A stretch of DNA of 8,777 nucleotides from a bacterium (GTDB lineage: Bacteria; Patescibacteria; Gracilibacteria; 1-14-2-50-48-13). Below, in pieces: positions 1-7,710 of the stretch; positions within the stretch are counted from its first letter, which is position 1, and each line of letters opens with the position of its first letter. Made by a program: the position numbers and the translations under genes. The stretch is taken from the NCBI GenBank assembly GCA_030430105.1, contig JAUIFW010000041.1:1-8777 (forward strand), read 5' to 3'. The notes under the pieces were generated by a model. That model did not search any database and was not told the DNA's origin. It worked only from the letters and a program-made list of their open reading frames with translations.

Positions 1-1423
1 GGGTTGGTAAGAACCTCTGCTCATTTGGTATCTTGCCAATGAGCTCCTGAAAGGCTGCCTCTTGCTCCTTTTGATCCTCAATTTCAAGCACTCGCTCAAC
101 ATCTGCATAGAGTTCGTCGTAGACGCGTTCTGTGCGCTGCGCCGTCTCTTCATGCGCAGGTGCCAGGCTTCTACGCTCTATGCTCAAAATAAGAGCGTTT
201 TCATCTTGGTAGAGGGTATACATGCGAAGACTCATAGAAGATGGAAGCCCATACTCCTTCTCAAGTTCTGGTAGTCGCTCTACCAGCAAGCCTGTAATGG
301 TTTGTGCAATCACAGCATCGTAGGTGTTCTTCACCCTCTGTATGGTACTGGTTACATCCTCTGGCAACTCCAAGTACTCTGAAAGGCGCTTCATACTTTG
401 TGCATATCCTACAAGAAGTGATTTTGATCGCACAATATTACCTTGTTGCAAGGCTTCCTTTGCAGACTGCATTTTTACTTCTGCAATTTCTAGCACATCC
501 TTTGCCTGACCTATCGCTTCTTGTCGTTGTCTGAAGTGCTCCATGGCAGCTAGGTGCAACTTTTCCTCCTCTGTGAGCTCTGGAAGTACTTCCTCAAAGG
601 TAGTACCTGTTCCAGTCTCTACTACTTCGCTTCCAGCTACGATCTCTTCTTGTTCCTTGTTTACAACAAGGACGAGCTCTGTGGCATTTTGCTCTGTACT
701 ACTACGTATGGCGATAGTTCCCTTACCTTCCTCTATCTCCTCTGCAGTAGCTACAACTGTCATGTTCTCTCCCTCATCAAACTCTACCTTTTCTCCAGAA
801 ACCTCTACCACTACTTCACTGTGCTCGTTAGCAGCTTCTACTTTTACGTCTGTCTCACTACCTGCCTTCACAACACCCGCGTTAGTCGCAATGTACATGG
901 TTGTCTTCTTTTCCCCCTGAGCCTTCTTCTCGATACTTCCTCCTGTAAACTCTACGTGCACAACCTGTTCCCTAGAAATCTCATCTACCTCAGAATTTGT
1001 AATTCGTACCTTTGTATTGGCTTCAAGAGTGGCCTCTTCCTTAGAAAGAAACTCCAAAGATGCCTTTGAGTTTTCTGGTACCTCAATGGTATCTCCTACC
1101 TGGATATCAGCTTCTTCCACAGGAATCTTATCTGTATTTCGGTGGATATACACAATACCGTCAGAACGAATGGTTCCAACCACCTTTGCCGCACCCTGCG
1201 GCGCACTTGAAATCAATACAAAACCAATTACTCCTCCTAGCATGAGAATACTGCTAAGTGCACCTCCTAGGCGCTTGAATAGAAGTACACCAAAAGAGCG
1301 CTTGTGCTCATAGGATTCAATACGCGAGAAGAGAGACTCTTCTATCCGAGCGACCTTGGTAGTGTCAGGCTTATGCGGCCTCTTTCCAAGTAATTCCAAC
1401 TGCCTTTCAATGGGGTCCTTCAC
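1..1423 (-). CDS. Membrane-anchored FecR-like domain protein with helical C-terminal region (partial, 3' end outside window)
   Basis: The frame is open for 474 codons from a GTG at 1423 to the window edge, so the C-terminus is missing. Residues 1-50 are charged and probably cytoplasmic. Residues 53-72 form one hydrophobic segment (LSSILMLGGVIGFVLIS), followed by SSAPQGAAKVVGTIRSDG. Residues 82-225 are beta-rich and FecR-like: a first part with DIQVGDTIEVPENSKASLEF, then IATNAGVVKAG...EVVVEVSGEKVEF. About residue 283 onward is acidic, helical and coiled-coil-like. The likely layout is a single-pass protein with its FecR-like domain outside the membrane. Classical FecR proteins regulate ECF sigma factors, but no sigma factor lies here, so the function is unknown. 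GTG is the first start after an in-frame TAA two codons upstream; no Shine-Dalgarno is visible, and a TTG nine codons in is possible. The upstream neighbour is the rRNA unit, separated by a terminator. Confidence 0.8.
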   Translation of the reverse strand, partial: MKDPIERQLELLGKRPHKPDTTKVARIEESLFSRIESYEHKRSFGVLLFKRLGGALSSILMLGGVIGFVLISSAPQGAAKVVGTIRSDGIVYIHRNTDKIPVEEADIQVGDTIEVPENSKASLEFLSKEEATLEANTKVRITNSEVDEISREQVVHVEFTGGSIEKKAQGEKKTTMYIATNAGVVKAGSETDVKVEAANEHSEVVVEVSGEKVEFDEGENMTVVATAEEIEEGKGTIAIRSSTEQNATELVLVVNKEQEEIVAGSEVVETGTGTTFEEVLPELTEEEKLHLAAMEHFRQRQEAIGQAKDVLEIAEVKMQSAKEALQQGNIVRSKSLLVGYAQSMKRLSEYLELPEDVTSTIQRVKNTYDAVIAQTITGLLVERLPELEKEYGLPSSMSLRMYTLYQDENALILSIERRSLAPAHEETAQRTERVYDELYADVERVLEIEDQKEQEAAFQELIGKIPNEQRFLPT

Positions 1424-1491
1424 GTAGCGTTAGTAAGTGTAGCATATATGTAGACGGAATATATTGTGGTTTGTTACACATTTTGTGATGT

Positions 1492-1537
1492 ACTAATCAC
1501 TAATCACTAATCACTAATCACTAATCACTAATCACTA
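1492..1537. repeat. Heptamer tandem repeat, ACTAATC x 6.6
   Basis: Six perfect consecutive copies of ACTAATC run from 1492 to 1533, followed by a partial ACTA to 1537. On the minus strand the unit reads GATTAGT. The tract lies about 70 bp upstream of the GTG start of the FecR-like gene and beyond the rRNA terminator. Perfect copies suggest recent expansion by slippage. Heptamer short tandem repeats are known from cyanobacteria; whether this is a dispersed family in this genome cannot be seen here. Confidence 0.95.
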
Positions 1538-1599
1538 GGGATGGTAAAAATAGCACCTGTGGTGACAAGGGGAAATATGAGTTTTTTAGGCCACTGCGC

Positions 1600-1618
1600 G
1601 ATCCGCCGAAGGCGGGAG
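1600..1618. repeat. Small GC-rich hairpin, CCGCC-GAA-GGCGG
   Basis: The sequence GATCCGCCGAAGGCGGGAG contains a perfect 5-bp GC stem with a GAA loop and near-symmetric flanks. No T run follows on either strand within a few bases, so it is not a standard intrinsic terminator. A nearly identical hairpin (CCGCC-AAA-GGCGG in the rRNA) lies inside the 23S gene at 4758-4775, on the opposite strand. It may be a small dispersed palindromic repeat. Confidence 0.6.
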
Positions 1619-1625
1619 CAAAACT

Positions 1626-1646
1626 CAGTGAAAAGTGACCAGTGAA
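1626..1646 (+). repeat. Degenerate heptamer run, CAGTGAA / AAGTGAC / CAGTGAA
   Basis: Three adjacent 7-base units share AGTGA: CAGTGAA, AAGTGAC, CAGTGAA. They have the same unit length as the ACTAATC tract about 90 bp away, and both contain GTGA when the latter is read on the other strand. The run is short and imperfect, so it may be coincidental. Confidence 0.4.
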
Positions 1647-1656
1647 CATTATGCAT

Positions 1657-1680
1657 AAAAAAAAGGCATTATCTCGGCTG
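1657..1680 (-). terminator. Intrinsic terminator formed by the 5S rRNA terminal helix plus U8
   Basis: On the minus strand the 3' arm of 5S (1680 to 1665, CAGCCGAGATAATGCC) is followed directly by eight T residues (1664-1657). The arm pairs over 16 bp with the 5' arm at 1795-1780 (GGCATTATCTTGGTTG); only two pairs are G-U. A long stem followed immediately by a U tract is the standard intrinsic terminator layout, although here the whole 5S lies within the loop. No separate terminator hairpin is present downstream. Confidence 0.7.
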
Positions 1681-1795
1681 CTACCTACTCTCCCACCCGC
1701 AACGCGGGAAGTACCATCGGCCTTGAAGAGCTTAACTGCTGAGTTCGGTATGGGATCAGGTGTACCCTCTTCGGTATAACAACCAAGATAATGCC
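1665..1795 (-). rRNA. rrf: 5S ribosomal RNA
   Basis: The minus strand carries the conserved 5S core: ACCTGATCCCATACCGAACTC, the segment GGCCGATGGTACTTCCCGCG, and GGGAGAGTAGGTAGC before the 3' arm. The coordinates enclose the full 16-bp terminal helix and give 131 nt. Compared with the usual 116-120 nt, about five or six bases at each end are probably trimmed, so the mature molecule is likely about 1671-1790. It follows 23S on the same strand after a spacer of about 113 nt and belongs to the same transcript. The molecule is a structural part of the large ribosomal subunit. Confidence 0.95.
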
Positions 1796-1836
1796 TTCTT
1801 TCCAAAGCTACAATTGGAGCCGCTTACATAGTAAGC

Positions 1837-1855
1837 ACAAAGTATCAGTTAAGTT
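1837..1855 (-). repeat. 3' arm of 19-bp inverted repeat flanking 23S rRNA
   Basis: The plus-strand bases ACAAAGTATCAGTTAAGTT are the exact reverse complement of 4940-4958 on the other side of the 23S gene. In the transcript the two arms would pair over 19 perfect bp and bring the 23S ends together, as in classical pre-23S processing stems. Confidence 0.9.
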
Positions 1856-1857
1856 CT

Positions 1858-1893
1858 CCCACATATCCATCAGCGAACTGACAAACATATGGG
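1858..1893 (-). other. 16-bp UUCG-capped RNA hairpin in the 23S trailer
   Basis: On the minus strand CCCATATGTTTGTCAG, a TTCG loop and CTGATGGATATGTGGG form 16 consecutive pairs, five of them G-U. The same stretch on the plus strand would have A-C mismatches at those five places, so the structure is specific to minus-strand RNA, which is the rRNA direction. No U tract follows, so it is not a terminator. It interrupts the 3' side between two long-range helices and is probably a processing or folding element. Confidence 0.8.
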
Positions 1894-1908
1894 ATAGTAT
1901 AGAGTGAA

Positions 1909-4923
<3,015 letters not shown>

Positions 4924-4939
4924 GAACATTCTCTATACC

Positions 4940-4958
4940 AACTTAACTGATACTTTGT
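4940..4958 (-). repeat. 5' arm of 19-bp inverted repeat flanking 23S rRNA
   Basis: The bases AACTTAACTGATACTTTGT are the exact reverse complement of 1837-1855 beyond the 23S gene. They overlap the local hairpin at 4949-4980, so the two pairings exclude each other. Confidence 0.9.
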
Positions 4959-4980
4959 ACTGTCTATGATACAAAGTATC
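4949..4980 (-). repeat. Local 11-bp hairpin in the 23S leader
   Basis: GATACTTTGTA at 4949-4959 and its reverse complement TACAAAGTATC at 4970-4980 form a perfect 11-bp stem with a 10-base loop. One arm is shared with the long-range 19-bp helix. No U tract follows on the minus strand, so an intrinsic terminator is unlikely. Confidence 0.8.
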
Positions 4981-5112
4981 GAGAAAACTTTTACTCTTTC
5001 TAACTTTCGTTAAATATCGTTTTTGGCTCCAAATTGTAAAGTAGCAATCTTTTCTCAGCCGGAATGGGCTACACAAGTGTGGAAAGGTGCACACGCCGTC
5101 TTGAAAAGCGTG

Positions 5113-5164
5113 GTTATACTAATGATGCAGAGCTTGTAGTCAAGAAAAAAGTTAGACTTTTTTT
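5113..5164 (-). promoter_or_regulatory. rRNA promoter with UP-like element
   Basis: On the minus strand TTGACT (5143-5138) and TATAAC (5118-5113) each match the sigma-70 consensus in five of six positions, but the spacer is 19 bp, longer than the usual 17. Directly upstream is an A-tract/T-tract block (about 5164-5145, A run, GTCTA, then CTTTTTT), the position and composition of an UP element at strong rRNA promoters. Transcription would start near 5106-5107, leaving about 183 nt of leader before 23S. The UP-like block includes the last codons and stop of the upstream CDS. Confidence 0.6.
5145..5163. other. A/T hairpin at the end of the 237-residue gene
   Basis: AAAAAAGT and ACTTTTTT form an 8-bp, almost pure A-T stem around a 3-base loop spanning the TAA stop. 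On either strand it ends in a T run, so it could act as a weak bidirectional terminator, but the stem is thermodynamically poor. Its position directly above the -35 box makes a DNA role as an UP element at least as likely. Confidence 0.35.
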
Positions 5165-5865
5165 TGAGGGCTTTCTAGGCTCTGTAAAACACCCTGTAAA
5201 ACGAACTCTGTGAAGCTTCGGATTTGCTGGTATTCACCGCGAATACCATAGAGTTCTAGGAACTGTGTGAAGACAAAGGTTGCGAGCTGTATGCATGAAT
5301 GGAGCACCTTCCCCTCCTTATATACGCGAGGCAAGATCCACTCGGGATGGAATGATAGTGAAAGCATCAATACTTGAATCCAAGTATTCACTTCATCCTT
5401 CACTTCTATAGGAAGCTCTTCATGATGGAACACTTTTCCTTCGGCGACGACTTCTTTGGGTTGATGCATCAAGGTCAGTACCTTTGCTCGCTCCTCATAG
5501 GTTGCGAGGGAAAGCTCTCCCTCTGTAGACTCATACATAAGTGTGCGAAGTGCTGGATACAGGAGCGACAAAATACCTACCACAAATTCCGCAGGGACCT
5601 CCTGCTTCAACATAGCAACGGCAGTGTTGAGAATCTGCTCATTTGCTTCTCCTTCTATATCTTTGATAAAGGCTGACAGAAGAGCAGCAAGAGATTCCTC
5701 TCGCTTTTTTGTCTGCTGCTCATCTTTTTTCGCTTTTTGGAGCTTCTTTCTTGCCGCAACAAAGGTCTTCCTCGCCTTCTCTCTCTGCTCTGAGGCCTGC
5801 TCGGCACTCATCTGCGCACCCTCGCCAGACTCCATTGGAGCTCCAATGTTTTCTAAATCAGCCAT
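5152..5865 (-). CDS. Unrecognised 237-residue helical protein
   Basis: I do not recognise a family. The protein has no signal peptide and no convincing membrane segment, so it is probably cytoplasmic. Residues 1-20 are acidic and probably disordered (MADLENIGAPMESGEGAQMS). Residues 21-60 are rich in Ala, Lys, Gln and Glu and look like a highly charged coiled coil (AEQASEQREKARKTF...). Residues 61-235 appear mainly helical, with hydrophobic helices near 92-110 (AEFVVGILSLLYPALRTLM) and 160-205 (WIQVLMLSLSF, LATFVFTQFLELYG). It ends in a basic QKKV. ATG at 5865 is the first start after an in-frame TGA two codons upstream. The gene is 40 bp downstream of the glycosyltransferase but has its own promoter (5888-5916), and it ends directly against the rRNA promoter. 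The frame is clearly coding; function unknown. Confidence 0.8.
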   Translation of the reverse strand: MADLENIGAPMESGEGAQMSAEQASEQREKARKTFVAARKKLQKAKKDEQQTKKREESLAALLSAFIKDIEGEANEQILNTAVAMLKQEVPAEFVVGILSLLYPALRTLMYESTEGELSLATYEERAKVLTLMHQPKEVVAEGKVFHHEELPIEVKDEVNTWIQVLMLSLSFHPEWILPRVYKEGKVLHSCIQLATFVFTQFLELYGIRGEYQQIRSFTEFVLQGVLQSLESPQKKV

Positions 5866-5887
5866 ATCTCATATAAGTTCTATCTAT

Positions 5888-5916
5888 AGTATACGGCTTT
5901 TTGCCTTATTTCTCAA
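5888..5916 (-). promoter_or_regulatory. Sigma-70 promoter for the 237-residue gene
   Basis: On the minus strand TTGAGA (5916-5911) and TATACT (5893-5888) are separated by exactly 17 bp, and each matches consensus in five of six positions. The -35 box overlaps the last codons of the glycosyltransferase. The predicted start near 5881 leaves only about 16 nt before the ATG at 5865, so the mRNA would have a very short leader with little room for a Shine-Dalgarno. Confidence 0.65.
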
Positions 5917-7012
5917 CTGCTTCGGGCTTGCTCAGTAGCAATTCCCAGACCTCCTTGGCGACACGATCCCAGCTAAACTTCGCGAGATGACTCGAAACAT
6001 CCGCTCTCAGCTCCAGGCCTTCCACCAAGGAGTCAAAGGATGAGCGTAGTGTTTCCTCCAAGGGCTCCTCTATATACCGGACCTGCGCCCCCCCAACCTC
6101 AGGCAACGCACCTCTTTTAGAGCACAGCACTGGAACCTGTTTATGCAGCGCCTCCAATACAGGAAAGCCAAAGCCCTCATACTTTGAAGGAAATAAAAAT
6201 GCCTTTGCATTACCAAGCAGGAGCGCCACCTTGGTATCTGCTAGAAACCCTGTCACATGTATATGTGCATTGGGATATTTTCTCAGCATCTCCTGGACCT
6301 TTTCGTACCCTTGCCCCTCCTTACCCACCAAAAGCAAGCCATAGTGCTGAGAGGCCTTTGAATTTGCATAGGCTTCTATAAGTACAGGAACATTTTTCTT
6401 CTCCTCTAGTCGACCTATATATATGAAGTAGGTCTTCGGCCCTACATTATAGGTATGTAGTAGAGCGTTCACATCTTCATACGCTGGTGCTTTCTTGGAG
6501 GTAAAACCCGAAGGCACCGTATACAGCTCGGCTCCCAACTTTGGATAGAAGGTAGCAACATCCACTTCCGTGGCTTTAGAGACGGCAAGCACACGCATTT
6601 TCTTGGCAGTTATCATACCCAGGCCTAAGAGCATTCTCTGCATGAGACTGTAGCTTGTAGGAAAATGTTTGTGAGCTACATCATGAACAACCACTAGTGA
6701 GTGCTTAGGTGCGAACAAGGGCAAAATATGCGCAGGCACAAACAGCGTACTATATGTACCCCTATGAAGCAGACAAAAAAGAGAAAGCCTGAGCAGTGTC
6801 CACATCTTGGGAAATGGGATCACCTTTTGTGTGATATACGGAGAATCCATCAGCTTCTTCTCCTCGGGTGCAATAAAACACACGGGGATCTGCTGCTCAT
6901 GCGCATAGCGCTGAAAACGATCCAACAAAGCGTTGGTGTAGACCTCTACCCCAGTTGGCTCTGGATGCTGATACCTAGATGCGTCTATAAGAATTGGTTT
7001 CATCAGGACCAA
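5906..7012 (-). CDS. GT-B fold glycosyltransferase, group 1 / GT4-like
   Basis: The enzyme probably transfers a sugar from a nucleotide-sugar donor to a cell-surface glycan or lipid acceptor at the cytoplasmic face of the membrane. The N-terminal acceptor half begins with ILIDASRYQHPEPTGVEVYT (residues 7-26), the Gly-containing motif usual for this family; VLAVSKATEVDV is at 141-152. The donor half starts at about 190 with YFIYIGRLEEKKNVPVLIEA and holds the family motif EGFGFPVLE (279-287, the E-x7-E pair), then SKRGALPEVGG. The 368-residue length is normal. There is no membrane helix. The donor and product cannot be predicted. Start: TTG at 7012 has GAGAG about 7 bases upstream; ATG at 7003 (MKPILIDASRY) resembles family N-termini better but lacks that spacing. 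It lies 29 bp downstream of comF in the same direction and may be cotranscribed. Confidence 0.93.
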   Translation of the reverse strand: MVLMKPILIDASRYQHPEPTGVEVYTNALLDRFQRYAHEQQIPVCFIAPEEKKLMDSPYITQKVIPFPKMWTLLRLSLFCLLHRGTYSTLFVPAHILPLFAPKHSLVVVHDVAHKHFPTSYSLMQRMLLGLGMITAKKMRVLAVSKATEVDVATFYPKLGAELYTVPSGFTSKKAPAYEDVNALLHTYNVGPKTYFIYIGRLEEKKNVPVLIEAYANSKASQHYGLLLVGKEGQGYEKVQEMLRKYPNAHIHVTGFLADTKVALLLGNAKAFLFPSKYEGFGFPVLEALHKQVPVLCSKRGALPEVGGAQVRYIEEPLEETLRSSFDSLVEGLELRADVSSHLAKFSWDRVAKEVWELLLSKPEAVEK

Positions 7013-7041
7013 GTATACGCTCTCTTCCCTTGAAGCAAAGA

Positions 7042-7710
7042 TTAACCGTGCGCAATACTATAGCCTAGTATCTCCCTACCCGTACCCAGGAGCGCTTCCC
7101 TACACGCAAGCATTGTACTGCCTGTTGTGCAGACATCATCTACTACTATAATGCGCTGAACCCAGGGAGGGACTCCTTTGCAAATACGCATAGCACCCTC
7201 CATATTCTTCCATCGATTTGCTCTACCCAGTGTTGCCTGCTGCGCAGTAGGTTTTACCCTCTTCAAGCCCATCCAAAGTGGAATACCTGTCTGCTCCTGA
7301 CACCACCTGGCTATCTCCACAGCTTGGTTAAACCCCCGCGTTTTTTCCCTCTCCTTATAAAGAGGTACTGGCACAAGTACGGTGCCCTTCTTTTTCAAAC
7401 CATATAGAGGACGTACCAACTCTGCAGGTAAGCTCTCTATAATACGTATAGCTCCTTTGTACTTCAAGGCCCGCAATACAGCATGTGCCCCACTCTTTCT
7501 ATAGGAGCATCCATACCATACTCGCAACCTTTCGCTCCTTGTAGACGACTGCTCGCTACCTGATATACTTACTGTACATTGGCCTCCCGGGGCCATACCT
7601 GCAGCGCAAGGCCCACATAGAAGGCCCCCCTGCAACGAACATACAACACAGCGCTCTGGAAACAGAACGCTCCACATATTCCATCGCCGAACACTATGAA
7701 GTACCGTCAT
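7042..7710 (-). CDS. comF: ComF family phosphoribosyltransferase-like protein
   Basis: ComF proteins are needed for DNA uptake in naturally competent bacteria and act in the cytoplasm, possibly with the ComFA helicase; the enzymatic reaction is not settled. The protein shows the typical layout: a zinc-ribbon with two CxxC pairs (Cys21/Cys24 and Cys32/Cys35), LKYKG at 82-86, VLVPVPLYKEREKTRGFNQA at 111-130, and the PRPP-binding loop IIVVDDVCTTGSTM at 187-200. The 222-residue length is normal. Two starts are plausible: ATG at 7710, or ATG at 7677 (residue 12, MWSVLFPERC), which matches family N-termini and does not overlap the divergent gene. Neither has a strong Shine-Dalgarno. No other competence gene is in the window. 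It is followed after 29 bp by the glycosyltransferase. Confidence 0.93.
   Translation of the reverse strand: MTVLHSVRRWNMWSVLFPERCVVCSLQGGLLCGPCAAGMAPGGQCTVSISGSEQSSTRSERLRVWYGCSYRKSGAHAVLRALKYKGAIRIIESLPAELVRPLYGLKKKGTVLVPVPLYKEREKTRGFNQAVEIARWCQEQTGIPLWMGLKRVKPTAQQATLGRANRWKNMEGAMRICKGVPPWVQRIIVVDDVCTTGSTMLACREALLGTGREILGYSIAHG

Larger units (their letters stand above)
1424..1664. other. Gene-free stretch with repeats between 5S rRNA and the FecR-like gene
   Basis: These 241 bases contain no convincing coding frame. They hold a heptamer tandem repeat (1492-1537), a GC-rich hairpin (1600-1618), a short degenerate heptamer run (1626-1646) and the T tract that ends the 5S transcript (1657-1664). 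The sequence just upstream of the GTG at 1423 is AT-rich, but I found no good pair of -35 and -10 hexamers for the FecR-like gene. Confidence 0.7.
1796..1908 (-). other. 23S-5S transcribed spacer with processing structures, no tRNA
   Basis: Reading the minus strand from the 23S end, the spacer contains: a segment complementary to the 23S leader (1904-1897), a 16-bp hairpin with TTCG loop (1893-1858), the 3' arm of a 19-bp long-range helix (1855-1837), a 6-bp hairpin GCTTAC-TAT-GTAAGC (1836-1822), and the 3' arm of an outer helix (1821-1809) before 5S. None of it resembles a tRNA. The arrangement matches an RNase III-type precursor stem; actual cleavage sites cannot be read from sequence. Confidence 0.75.
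4924..5107 (-). other. 23S rRNA leader with processing-stem arms
   Basis: This is the roughly 180-nt transcribed region between the predicted start site and 23S. Reading with transcription it has an outer arm (5038-5025, TACAATTTGGAGCC), a local 11-bp hairpin (4980-4949), the 5' arm of the 19-bp helix (4958-4940) and an 8-base arm (4938-4931) complementary to the trailer at 1897-1904. The first 70 or so nt hold only a weak hairpin. I see no tRNA and no convincing boxA antitermination site, although TTTAACGAAAG near 5002-5013 is loosely similar. Confidence 0.7.

Noticed and set aside
62..1313. Plus-strand open frames opposite the FecR-like gene
   Set aside because: The minus-strand frame is continuous over 474 codons with a membrane span and a recognisable beta domain. 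The plus-strand products are low-complexity Ser/Thr/Leu/Phe shadows.
1492..1537. CRISPR array
   Set aside because: The 7-base units are directly adjacent with no spacers, and no cas gene is present.
1521..1805. Minus-strand open frame of 94 codons across the 5S gene
   Set aside because: It lies across 5S rRNA and its terminator; its sequence is a translation of conserved rRNA.
1796..1908. Possible tRNA in the 23S-5S spacer
   Set aside because: There is no T-loop GTTCRA box, acceptor stem or cloverleaf; the pairing segments are explained by the 23S processing stem.
5002..5013. boxA-like antitermination motif (TTTAACGAAAG) in the rRNA leader
   Set aside because: It only loosely matches the consensus and lacks the conserved GCTC lead, so it is mentioned in the leader entry but not called.
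5374..5938. Plus-strand open frames opposite the 237-residue gene
   Set aside because: They are antisense shadows with Phe/Ser/Cys-rich composition. The minus-strand frame has a promoter and balanced composition.
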